Assembly (NCBI RefSeq): GCF_026230105.1
Contig: NC_079477.1
Coordinates: forward strand, 16,249,001-16,313,000
Direction of reading: 5' to 3'
Source: Diorhabda sublineata
Taxonomy: Eukaryota > Arthropoda > Insecta > Coleoptera > Chrysomelidae
Length of the DNA stretch: 64,000 bases
The position numbers and the translations under genes are program-made. Position 1 is the first letter of the stretch. Each line of letters opens with the position of its first letter. This document shows, piece after piece, positions 1-13,700 of this stretch. A model generated the notes under the pieces. That model was not told the DNA's origin and did not search any database. It saw only the letters and a list, made by a program, of their open reading frames with translations.

Positions 1-525
1 AATATGTGATGGGTATTGTTTCACTTTTCAATTATCTTCAATAAACTACTCATTGATATGAATAGAATACAGATAATAAAAAATATCCAAACTGATTGAT
101 AAACTGTGGTAATCCATTGATAGATTAGCCACTCAGATCTAAAAATTTTAGAGTTTTTCTTCTAGGGACGAATCTTACAAAAATTTTCCAAAACCTGTAC
201 AAGGATCAGAAATGAATTCTGTCTAAGAATTCGATAGTCATGTGCAGAAATTAGTGTTTAACTACTGAGAAATGTAATTGAAAAATATTTATTTAATTTT
301 CTTATTAGTTCTTTTGTTTGTCCAAATTTAAATAGAATTCTTTTGTTTTTTATTATTTGTTGATATTAATTTAACTATTTTTTCTTCCGCTGGTAGTTTA
401 TCTATGACAAATATAATAAACCAACATTTGCGACAAACCGGTTTTAAAATGTAAATATTTTCTCTTCAAGTTTCATTTCTGCATTGTCAGTGGTTGGTTC
501 TTACTTATATACCCTTTGATTCTAG

Positions 526-936
526 GTTGAAAAAAATTTATCAAGACGACTTCAAGCCGGCATTGAAGCCTGGACAGACGCTTTAAGTGGACAAAAGAAA
601 GAAATTGATCATAGTATGGACACAGATGCTCCAGCTCAACCTACGCACAAACCAGGTGGGGACCCTCAAATCCAAACTATGGTTCATGAAGTACGAATCA
701 CAAATCAAACCATGTATTTGTATCCAAGTATCGAGGAAGCCCGATTTTTAATAATGCAACAATTATTTGCATGGCAAGCTATTGTTACATCTCAGCAAAG
801 ATTGCAAAGTAGTAGATATCAAGTTGGTGTTGATAAACCAGTTACTGAAACATATAGGAACATTTTGACTAAGTTGCCAGGTGGAGCGCATCCACTAAAT
901 AATGCATATAGTGCAATAGCTTCCAAAATTAAAGAA
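526..936 (+). CDS. Dhc64C: Dhc64C exon: distal tail
   Basis: First visible coding exon, phase 0 at both ends (137 codons). The acceptor is tctag and the donor gtaagt. It contains the MDTDAP and HKPGGDP signatures and the HEVRITNQ stretch that are typical of cytoplasmic dynein-1 tails. Confidence 0.92.
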
Positions 937-3900
937 GTAAGTATGAAGTTGATGGTTATTAATTTGGGTAGAAAATCAATTACACTGCACTAAATATCTC
1001 ATACCTCACAATTTTTTCCAGAAACTCTAATTGACATATAAATAATAAATAAAACTATTTTTATTGTAATTAAAGAAACAATTCAAAATTTTTTAGTTTA
1101 ACTATATATATACATAATTTTCTTATTAAAATTTATTTAATTATTCAATTCAATCAACACATCAAATTCAATTAATGTGATTAAGCTTTCATACCATATA
1201 GTTTTGCGATATTTATTTTCACCAGACATTTAATTGTTACCATTGTTTGAAATCACCCTTACATTTTAAATAAAATTAGCTCTCATTACCATAAGATCTA
1301 CTAATGTTTCTGGTTAGGTTAGCTTGCTATATGGAATCTGATAGGTCACTTAAAAATTCTAAAATCAACAAAGCTGGAAAGTGGTAATAAAGGAATGAAC
1401 CAAATGCATAACTGATAGACGCAGACATCTCGTTTGAAGTGGTAATCCATGATTACCAAACTTGTGCCAATAAACATCTTCGTTAGCGCAAAGGGCTGGA
1501 TTCGCCATTTTTGGGCCATACCACTAAAAAAATCACTCACTATTTGTCAGGTAGAGCTGCTAACCATAAATATTTGAATAGAAACTTGGCTAGAAAGCAA
1601 TTTACATTCTTTCCTAGCCCTTGAAGGCTATTGAGTGCATGTTTAAGATAGAATGGGAATGTAAACAAAGCCTAAAAGCAAAAACAAATTAACATGTCAC
1701 ATCAACAATGAGTTGAATGAATGGTTAAAGCATCAGATAAACTCTTACTGGAGACAATCCGAAAGATTCATAATTTATATCATCTAAGAAGTCTAAGAAA
1801 CTTTTCAAGATGTCCAGCAACAACATTAAATTGGTGGTCGGTCATCTGAAAGTCTAGCCACTTCAGAAAAAGGATTAGGTACTTCAAAGGAGTAGTGCTA
1901 ACACCTTAGGAAGTGGGACAAACAACCTCCAAAAAATAGTCTTCTTTAGGAGGAATTTTCGTATTTTGGGGGCAGAAAGAGGAGATATGGAATTGCAAAG
2001 AAAATATCTTTTTAGGTATAGGTGCAGAGCGGCTGGATAGCCAAAATGAATCCTCGAAAAATCTACAAGCTACATGTTGAATTGCACCTTTAATTAAAGA
2101 ACTGTGATGGTGTTGTTCTGTTTTTCATCTGTGTCTGAGTCTGAAGACCGCCATTTTGATAAACTTTGAAACACTTTTAACTATTATTCGACATTAAATT
2201 ACTTCAAGTAGTATAGACAATGTAGATGAAGACACTATATTACATTTAAATTAATTTCACATATTTTCCTCATCAAACTGATATGTCCTTACACAGACAA
2301 CCAATGTAATTGCTCACTTTTAGTGTCTATTTCAAAACATTATTCTATTAATATGTCAAAGCTACATAGGGCATGGCTTATTTTAAAATTAAGAGCTCTT
2401 TAAAAAATCTAATATTTTTGTAGGTTCAAAACTATGTCAATGAATGGCTAACTTATCAATCACTCTGGGACTTACAAGCTGACAATCTTTATGGTAAATT
2501 GGGAGAAGATATTAGCAAATGGATGGAATGCCTAAATGATATTAAGTAAGTAACTTCTCAACATGTATGGTAATAAAACAATACTTGTATAATCAACTAC
2601 TTTTTTTCTAGAAAAACTCGTACTACTTTCGACACATCAGATACACGTCGTGAATTTGGACCAATTATCATTGATTTTGCGAAAGTGCAAAGCAAAGTCT
2701 CGCTTAAGTATGACTCTTGGCACAAAGACACATTGGGTAAATTTGGAAGTCTACTCAGTAACGAAATGACAACTTTCCATGCCAACGTTTCAAAATCACG
2801 ATCCGAGCTGGAGTTACAAAGCATAGAAGCAGCAAGTACTTCAGATGCTGTCAGTTTTATAACTTACGTTCAACAGTTAAAACGAAATATGAAAGCCTGG
2901 GAAAAGCAGGTTGATATCTATAAAGAAGGACAGAGAATTTTAGAACGTCAGAGATTCCAGTTCCCGACCAACTGGTAAGTAATTTGGTGCTATAACAACA
3001 TTATAACATGTCTAAAAATCAATTTATATTCACAAAGCTCACATTACAAAAGAAAGTATCCAAAAATGAGTTTATTGCATATACATTTAATAAAATATTG
3101 TAAACTCAATAGGAGTACTGATAACCAATTTTACAAATAGTGAGTGAAGCAAGCTTAGCAACGAAAAAGACGTACTCATCAATCCCTACATGTTTTACTA
3201 GTAATCATTTTTGATTTTGAATTGAATCGATAAAGTGATTGAAATTATAGCTTCTCTTCACTTTATATCTACAATCTAGAAATTTGTTTTTACAAAACTA
3301 TTGTAGGATATACATAAACAAACACCATATTTATTGTAATTTGGAATTGTGTATTTCTCAGGTTACATGTAGAAAATTTGGAAGGCGAATGGGGCGCATT
3401 TAACGAAATCATTAAACGAAAGGATTCCAGTATTCAAACTCAAGTTGCCAGTCTTCAACAGAAAATTGTATCTGAAGATAAAGCTGTGGAAAGTCGTACT
3501 AACGATTTCCTTAATGATTGGGAGAAAAGTAAACCAGTTGAAGGCCATCTTAGACCAGATGATGCTCTATCACAACTACAACTTTTTGAAAGTAAATTTT
3601 CCAGATTGAAAGAAGAGAGAGATAATGTTGCTAAAGCTAAGGAAGCTCTTGAATTGCAAGATCCTGGTGGTATAAGTACCAGTGAGGACAGAATGCAGGT
3701 AGTGTTTGAAGAATTACAAGATTTAAGAGGTGTGTGGTCTGAATTAGCACGTATATGGCAACAAATTGATGAAACTAGAGAAAAGCCGTGGTTATCCATT
3801 CAACCAAGAAAATTGAGACAGCAGCTTGATGCACTAAGTACACAATTGAAGGAACTACCAGCCAGGTATGTACTTCATTCTTATATTTAAAGAACTTGCA

Positions 3901-6523
3901 TGATTAGTTGCTTTTATTAATTTTAGATTGAGACAATACGCTTCATATGAATATGTAAAGAAAACCCTACAAACCTATACTAAAGTTAACATGTTGATAG
4001 TGGAGCTTAAATCTGATGCTCTTAAAGAAAGACATTGGAAACAACTTATGAAACAGTTGAGAGTAAATTGGGTTCTATCTGACCTAAATTTAGGACAAGT
4101 ATGGGATGTGAATTTGCAGAAAAACGAAGCTATAGTAAAAGATATCATCTTGGTTGCACAAGGAGAAATGGCCCTAGAAGAGTTTTTGAAACAAGTGCGT
4201 GAATCTTGGCAAACATATGAACTTGACTTGATTAATTATCAGAATAAATGTAAACTCATAAGAGGATGGGATGATCTATTTAATAAAGTCAAAGAACACA
4301 TCAACTCGGTAGCAGCAATGAAATTGTCCCCTTACTACAAAGTTTTTGAAGAAGAAGCACTGACCTGGGAAGAAAAGTTAAATCGAATCAATGCCCTATT
4401 TGATGTTTGGATTGATGTTCAAAGGAGATGGGTATACCTAGAAGGAATATTTTCAGGGAGTGCTGATATCAAAACTCTATTGCCTGTAGAAACATCCAGG
4501 TTCCATAGTATAAGTTCAGAATTTCTAGGACTGATGAAAAAAGTCAGCAAAAGTCCTATGGTTATGGATGTGTTGAACATTCCGGGAGTTCAAAGAGCAT
4601 TAGAAAGATTAGCTGACTTGTTAGGGAAAATTCAAAAAGCGTTGGGAGAGTACTTGGAAAGAGAACGTACTTCTTTCCCTCGATTCTATTTTGTGGGTGA
4701 TGAAGACTTATTGGAGATAATAGGTAACAGCAAAAATATAGCAAGACTTCAAAAACATTTCAAAAAAATGTTTGCTGGTGTTGCTTCTATCTTATTAAAT
4801 GACAATAATACAATAATTACCGGTATTGCTTCAAGAGAGGGAGAAGAAGTGAATTTCAATAATCCTGTTTCTACTGTTGATCATCCAAAAATCAATGAAT
4901 GGCTTACCTTGGTTGAAAAAGAAATGAGAGTTACTTTAGCTTCTAATCTAACACAGGCAGTGCAAGATATTAAACAGTTCAAAGATGGTATTGATCCAAA
5001 GACTTATATGCAGTGGGTAGATAAATACCAAGCACAAATTGTAGTACTAGCAGCTCAGATCTTATGGAGCGAGGATGTTGAAGCTGCACTTCTAAAATTG
5101 AATGGTGAACCTCAAAAAGGACCATTAGAAAAAGTTCTTCAACAAGTTGAAGGTACATTAAATGTTCTAGCTGATTCTGTTCTTCAAGAACAACCTCAGC
5201 TAAGAAGAAAAAAATTAGAACATCTGATTAATGAATTCGTACACAAAAGAACTGTTACAAGGAGATTGATTGCCAATGGAGTTTGCAGTAATAAAGCTTT
5301 TGAGTGGTTATGTGAAATGAGATTCTATTTTGATCCACGCCAGACAGAAGTTCTTAAGCAGTTAACTATACACATGGCTAATGCAAGATTTTATTATGGT
5401 TTTGAATATTTGGGAGTTCAGGATCGGCTTGTGCAGACACCTTTGACTGATAGATGCTACTTAACAATGACACAAGCTTTAGAAGCTAGATTGGGAGGTT
5501 CGCCATTTGGTAAGTTATTTTAAAAAACATTTACTTTAATCTTTCATTAGTTAAAATCACTGTAGCTCCTTTAAGTTTCTCATTCTCATTAAAAATGAAA
5601 ATCTACACAAAGTGTTTACTGTTTGCTCAAATAAATTTCATGTTAATAAACAAGTTTCACATATCTTTGAGTTTTATCTCTAATAACAATAGAACGACAA
5701 AATTATCATAAAAACATAGATGGTAATATTAGATCAATAATTATTAGTGATGTGCGCTCGGTACACCATGTCTTAATATATATTTACTTATAAACGATCC
5801 AAGAAACAATACATATCAAGTGTGACTTTGGAAAATGATACTAGAACAGCTGATCAACATTTCCTGATTGTCCTTTATTATTTTTTGAAAACAATATTTT
5901 TCAGCTTTTCACTGGATACCCTTTTATCACACATGAAGGTTTCAATAATTTGGTTCTGCCTCCCTGTTGTAAAACGTCGTCTTCGGGAGTCAATATGTTG
6001 ATAGTAATGTTCTTCCTAAATTTTGTTTTGGTATTCTGTCTCCACTTTTCCTCTAGTTTAAAAACCTATAAGTTGTTTTTTCGATAACTCCAGTCATTCA
6101 TTAAAACACATCAAAACTATTTGGCAAACAGAACTGTTGGGATGTGATAAACAAATACGTCTTGCTCATAAGGCGTTATAGTTTTTTTTCTTTGTATTCA
6201 TTATCCTTCATAAGAACAATTTTCAATTGTATTGGTTTTAACAAAGAAATAATCAGATTTTATTTTTGACCATTTAGTATAGTAATTGTTCTCAAATATT
6301 CACATAATTTCATCCATACTCAGAAGTAATAATGGATGTGAGTTTAGTATTATATATTTATTCTATAGCTGTTTAACCATCTTTTCAACACGCTTTTAAG
6401 TAATTTTGGGTTGTATAAAAGCTCATAATAAGTATCTTTTATTTTCCATCTTACATTCAGTTGAGAAATTTTGCTGTTATAAAAGGGCAGACTAGAACAT
6501 TTTTCATATTTTTCATTCTTGCA

Positions 6524-6576
<53 letters not shown>

Positions 6577-7608
6577 ATGGTATGAATATATCCAAAATAA
6601 ATTATTAAATAATAATAAGATATAAATAAAGCAATAAGTTCAGTTCTGTTATTCGGTTACTTAGAGCAGTTTATCACAATAAAAATAACATTCTTTATAT
6701 ATATATAATATAAAAATTTTGACAACTGCAATGATAAAATTAATAACATAGGTATGAAATAAATACAACAAAGAAATTATAGAATAATATTATTTGAATA
6801 AAGTCACAATAATTTAAAAATTTAGAAATGACAATTTAGTAACTAACTTTTAAAATAAATATCATTGGTTAAAAAAAAACAATGAAGAAAAGAATCAACA
6901 ACGGGAGAAATTTTTTTGGCAAGAAAAGAAAAGAGTAAAATTATTTTAATTGAAATTTTTAAAAATTAAAATCTTGATAAAAAAGCCATCAAATATTCAA
7001 AGGATTGATAATTAATAATTGTATAAGTGTAGTAATAAGAAATTAGTGAAAACAATTCAATAAAATGAAATAAGTGAGAATACTCACAAAGGGACAATTT
7101 CCAAGATAAAGAAGTTGTGAAAAAGAACAGGAGTGGAACTACAGCGGAGTATCCGTTTATTCTGCAAGGCCGTAACAATTACCAATTAAAAAAAAAAAAT
7201 AAAAATACAACATAACAAACACTTAAGGTACTGTTCTATTAAGTTTAAGTATTTCTTTTAGTATATAATATTTGAGTTCACATTTCCATATAATTTAGTT
7301 TTATGAATGTAATTACGAGTATGAATGAATGAATGAATGTTTGTAAAATAAAATAATTGTAATAGCTAGTTAAGAAATTGTATATTTTGAATATTTTATT
7401 CATTATAAAGAACAGACCCGGTCTTAAGACTATTATCATCTTATAACCATAACAATTTATCGCAATAAAATTTTTTAATTTGACCTCACAATATAATACC
7501 CTGAGAATAAAAAAAAATAAATAATAACATAATAAAATAAAGAAATTCAAATAATTAATGGCGCCCAAATTAAAATCTGATTTTATTTAAAAAAAAAAAA
7601 TTTATAAA

Positions 7609-7704
<96 letters not shown>

Positions 7705-10700
7705 CATAATCAGCAGTACTTGCCCTAATTACAAATTTGTAACAACTTATTCATGATTATATTATTAATCTAATTTTATCTTAGGTCCTGCTGGTACCGG
7801 TAAAACGGAATCGGTCAAAGCCCTGGGCAACCAATTGGGTCGTTTCGTTCTGGTATTCAATTGCGATGAAACTTTTGACTTCCAGGCAATGGGAAGAATA
7901 TTCGTTGGTCTTTGCCAAGTAGGTGCTTGGGGTTGTTTTGATGAATTTAATCGTCTTGAAGAAAGAATGTTATCAGCTGTTTCCCAACAAATTCAAACTA
8001 TACAAGAGGCACTAAAATCTCAGAAAGAAGCAGCAGCAGAAGGAACTGCAATAGGGAGTATGTAATTAACTGTTTTAAAGTACATAGACAATTTATTGTT
8101 TATTTGTTTTAGGCATAAGTGTTGAACTTGTTGGAAAACAAGTAAAGGTGTCTCCAGATATGGCTATATTTATTACCATGAATCCTGGTTATGCAGGAAG
8201 ATCAAATCTTCCTGACAATTTGAAGAAATTGTTCAGATCATTAGCCATGACCACACCAGATAGGCAACTTATTGCAGAAGTTATGTTATTCTCTCAAGGT
8301 TTCAGACAAGCTGAAAAATTAGCTTGCAAGATTGTTCCATTTTTCAGGTGTGTTTTTAAATATTTTGGAAATCAAAATTTATGAAAATGATTTACAGACA
8401 AGTAACAACATTCAACGAACAAACCCTCTTCCCTTGAAGGATTCGACATTAGAATTTAAAGTTATTGAAAATATTAAATTTATTCATAATATTTATTAAA
8501 TTTATTCAGCAATTGTATCGACCAAATGTTTAAATAAGTGTAAACCAATATTTGATTTTAACAATTATTCAATTATGTTTAGGTTATGTGATGAACAATT
8601 ATCCAATCAGTCTCATTACGATTTTGGTCTGAGAGCATTGAAATCCGTTCTGATATCTGCTGGTAATGTTAAAAGAGATAGAATCCAGCGGATTAAAGAA
8701 GGTATGACTCAACGAGGAGAGACTGATATAGATGAAGCCAGTATAGCTGAAAACCTGCCAGAACAAGAAATTCTAATACAATCTGTTTGCGAAACCATGG
8801 TTCCCAAATTGGTAGCAGAAGATATACCGCTGTTATTTAGTTTATTGAATGATGTTTTCCCCAATGTTCAATATACCAGAGCTGAAATGCAAGGTAATTG
8901 AGACAAAATTATGATTAATAAAAATAAATAAAAAATGGTATGATAGAAACCTCTATTTCAAATTAAAATTCTCTTAGCATATCTAGAAAATGGTTTTCAG
9001 CTACAATTAGTTTCTTGAGTACAGATAAATAAATTAGTACCGACCTCGGCAAGATCTACTTTGCAGTATGTAGCTTTACAGTAATCTGAAAGCAGAAAGA
9101 TTCTTCTTCTTGATCTCTCTTCTTTTTCAATATATTCAACTTCACTACGATTTCTTGATACCATGAAGGGCAGACAAAAACTATAGTCTTATTTTAGTTT
9201 ACTTTGACATATACTTTTATTTTATTAGTGCTTTTATACTTTTGTGTTCCTTTGACTATACTACCTTTCAGATTTACGCTTCTACTCGTTTTTCTCCTAT
9301 TAATACCCCTATATATAAAAAAAATTTGATCTACATGAAGGATAGTTGTAGGTCTGCTTTCTGATATTCACATATTTGTGTTTTCTTAATGTATTTTCAG
9401 TCCATACTTTTTCCAAATCATTTATCAATTGTTTTTCGAATCACTCGTGTGCAATACAGTAGAGATCTGACTCGCAATTCGAACTTATAACATCTCCACA
9501 GTGTTTGTTCCATTTAAAATGTCATCCTTATTAGCCTTATTATTATTGCCTGTATTCTAGTTTGCTTCATACATATTAGTCCCATTTATTCTGACATGTA
9601 CCTGTTTGAAGTGATAAATGCAATTTTATATATTTAGAGCAAATTTAAAAAATATGCATATTGGTGAGTTATATTTTTATTGTTAAAGGTCTTAAAGATG
9701 AAATTAGAAAAGTCTGTGCTGAAGAGTATTTGGTTTGTGGAGAAGGGGATGAACGTGGATCTGCTTGGATGGAAAAGGTAAAACTTGTGATTTTTAATTA
9801 TAAATATTATTTAAATAATAAAGATCAATTTTTATTGAAGTATATTCATTTTTTGCTGCTACATAGAGGGACACATGGTTATCTAAGGTACTTTGTTATA
9901 TAATTAACTTATTTTATTATTTTTTAAATTAGTTTCTATTATTTTATACAATTTATCACATATTTTTATTTAGGTTCTACAACTCTACCAAATATCTAAT
10001 CTGAATCATGGTCTGATGATGGTTGGTCCAAGTGGTTCGGGAAAAAGTTCAGCATGGAGAGTACTTCTTAAAGCACTGGAAAGATTCGAGGGCACCGAAG
10101 GTGTTGCACATGTCATCGATCCAAAGGCTATTAGCAAAGAAGCACTTTATGGTGTTTTAGATCCAAACACCAGAGAATGGACTGATGGTTTATTCACCCA
10201 CATTTTAAGGTACCTTCAAATTAATCTCTCTGGATTAAAATTCATATGAATTTATAACAATTATACGAATAGAGATTTTGGTTTTCAACTGTACTATAAA
10301 GTAATAATTTTGTTCAAGTAAGATGTGTTTTCATAAACACAAATACACAATAGAAAAATTCTTAATAAGGAAGTTTCAACTTCAAAGCTCATTGTCTCTT
10401 TTAAATTTCATTATTACTTCCTTTTTTTAGAAAAATCATTGATAATGTTAGAGGAGAAATCAACAAGCGTCAATGGATCATTTTTGATGGTGATGTAGAT
10501 CCTGAATGGGTAGAAAATTTGAATTCGGTATTGGATGATAACAAATTGCTAACTCTGCCAAATGGTGAACGTCTTTCTTTACCCCCCAATGTTAGAGTCA
10601 TGTTTGAAGTAAGTATAAATCAAGTTTGTATTTCCCTAAAAATACATTTTTATAAACTATGTAATAATAATTTCAATTATATAGGTTCAAGATTTGAAAT

Positions 10701-13700
10701 ATGCTACTCTTGCCACAGTATCTCGTTGTGGTATGGTGTGGTTCTCAGAAGATGTATTATCTACAGATATGATTTTCGAAAACTACATCCTTCGTTTGAG
10801 AAATATCCCACTTGAAGAAAGTGAAGAAACCGGTTTTGGAAAAAAATCAGATAAAGAGGATTTACTTTCTCCCACTCTACAATTACAAGTGGATGTCGTG
10901 AATCTATTACAACCTTATTTGGCACCTGACGGTCTTGTTGTGCGTTGTTTGGAATATGCTATGGAACAAGAACATATTATGGATTTCACTCGTCTTAGAG
11001 CACTTAGTTCACTCTTTTCCATGTTAAATCAAGCCGTAAGAAATGTTTTACAATATAATCACATGCATCCCGATTTTCCATTGTCTAACGAATCCTTAGA
11101 TAAATATATACCAAAATGTTTGATATATTCTGTTCTTTGGAGTTTTTCCGGTGATGCAAAACTTAAAATTCGTTCAGACATTGGCGATTTTATTAGATCG
11201 GTGACAACTGTACCTCTTCCTCCTGATAATAACATGCCTATTATCGATTACGAGGTTACAATCGAAGGAGAATGGTCACTTTGGTCTAATAAAGTTCCTC
11301 AAATCGAAGTTGAGACACATAAAGTAGCATCGCCTGATATTGTTGTACCTACCTTAGACACTGTAAGGCATGAATCATTATTGTATACTTGGCTAGCTGA
11401 ACATAAACCATTAGGTGAGTCCTTTTTGCACAAATAATGTATTGAAATTGTTCGAATGTTGCTAAGTTTAGTAAAAAAAATATAAATTACAGTGCTTTGT
11501 GGTCCACCTGGTTCTGGTAAGACAATGACATTATTCTCAGCTTTGAGGGCTCTACCCGATATGGAAGTTGTTGGATTGAATTTCTCCTCAGCTACTACAC
11601 CAGAACTATTATTGAAAACTTTTGATCATTACTGTGAATATAGAAAAACTCCTAACGGTGTAGTTTTGTCCCCAATTCAGGTAAGTTTATAGAAATTTTT
11701 TGCAGAAAATATAACATACTGCTCATACAAAAAACGTTTAAAACTTTTTATTTTAAAAAATTTGAAATTTCATACATAAGTAGTATGAATATGATGATCA
11801 TGTATGAGTAGCATAAAATTTCAAAAGGTAGAATTTATGAAAACAAAACCAAGATGTACAAAAAAACAGATTTGTCTACAGTTCTATATTTTGTGGAATA
11901 TAGGAATCTCAATATGTAATCAACTCACTTCCACTTTACCAGCTTAAGTTTCAATAATAAATAATCTATTCAAAAAAAATTTTCAAAAATTTTCATTTCT
12001 GTGAGCTCAACATATATGAAATATTTCTAAATCTATTTCCAGTTGGGCAAATGGTTGGTCCTTTTCTGTGACGAAATAAATTTACCTGATATGGACAATT
12101 ATGGAACCCAACGTGTGATAATGTTTTTACGTCAAATAGTAGAACAAAAAGGTTTTTACCGCGCCTCAGATCAAACATGGGTATCTTTAGAACGTATTCA
12201 ATTTGTTGGTGCGTGTAATCCGCCTACAGATCCTGGTAGAAAACCTCTTTCTCACAGGTTCCTGCGGCACGTCCCCGTCATATATGTTGATTATCCAGGA
12301 GAGACATCTCTAAAACAAATCTATGGTACTTTCACTAGAGCAATGTTGCGACTGGCGCCAGGTTTGAAAGGTTATGCTGAACCCTTAACCAACGCTATGG
12401 TAGAATTTTACCTAGCATCTCAAGATAGATTTACACAAGACATGCAGCCTCATTATGTGTATTCTCCAAGAGAAATGACACGATGGGTACGAGGAATATG
12501 TGAAGCCATTAGACCTTTGGATAATCTTTCTGTGGAAGGTTTGTATCTGGATAGTGACGAAATTTAAACTTGATCAAACAGTTGTTTCTAATAGTATCTG
12601 TTAAACAGTACGTTTTTGAAAATCATATAAATTTTTAAATCCTGTTTTATCAAATTTGACCAAATTTTTTCCTAGCCTAGAAATTCAACAAATTTGCTCG
12701 TATAAATTTCAAATTTTGCAACTTAATACATTATGTTCCAAGTTTTTTACATTTTATGTAAATGTATGTAATACATATTTTCTCTGTACTACTTTCATAT
12801 TCCGCATTCTATTGATAATTAGAAAGTTTTTATATTTTCAGTCCCTTTTGTACCCATTTCTTGCCTTGTCTTGTCTTTTAAATCTTCTTTAATACCTCTT
12901 AAATATTTTCCCTTTGTACCCAGTTCCTTTATTCAATCTCTTTCATTGTTTTTTGTGTCCTTCGTTTATTAATGGTGTTTCTAGCTCCCTATAATTGTCT
13001 TGTTAATCTATTTCCATTCTTACAACGTGTCTACCGATTCTTTATTATGTTCTACTTAGTTATTTTCCTATTCTCAAAAATCTCATTTCCATTTCATTAA
13101 TTTGTTTCTCCCAATATTTTATTTTCAACTCTATATCTATATTTATACGTCCTAGTATTATTTTATTTAGTGAGTAGTGAATTTTTGAGAAATTATTAGC
13201 TTTGTTAGTTTAGTATCTTATTTTTCCATTTTCTCTTCCACTTTAATTCCAGGTTATTCAAACATAATGTTACTCTTTTAAATTAAATTGACTAATTAAA
13301 CTACACCTGCTAAGAACAAAAGTCTTTCAGATCCATAAGAGTTGTTTACTTTTGTCCCCTCCCTTACGGTGAAAAAATGTTGATTAAATCATTTTTGAGT
13401 TTCTTGACTTCTTATTTATTAGACCTTTTTATATGTTTTTGTTGATAAATCGTCTTGATTTTAGAGCTCTTTTGATTAATCATTTCGTTTTGAAACAAGT
13501 AGATGTATTGGCCAAATTCGGCCAATATCAAGACTATTTACAAAATCATAGATGAGTTGTTATAAATAAAATTCCGATGATGATTATTGTCATACATTAA
13601 TAAAGTGTCGCACAAGTATGATAGCTCATCTAAGTACATTCTTAAAATTGAATGTATTTTGTAGGTTTGGTGAGGCTTTGGGCACATGAAGCGCTTCGTC

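Larger units (their letters stand above)
5510..7784 (+). other. Dhc64C intron splitting the AAA1 P-loop
   Basis: A 2,275-bp AT-rich intron carrying two microsatellites, at 6527-6572 and 7609-7700. No coding or named transposon sequence was recognised in the rest. Confidence 0.9.
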
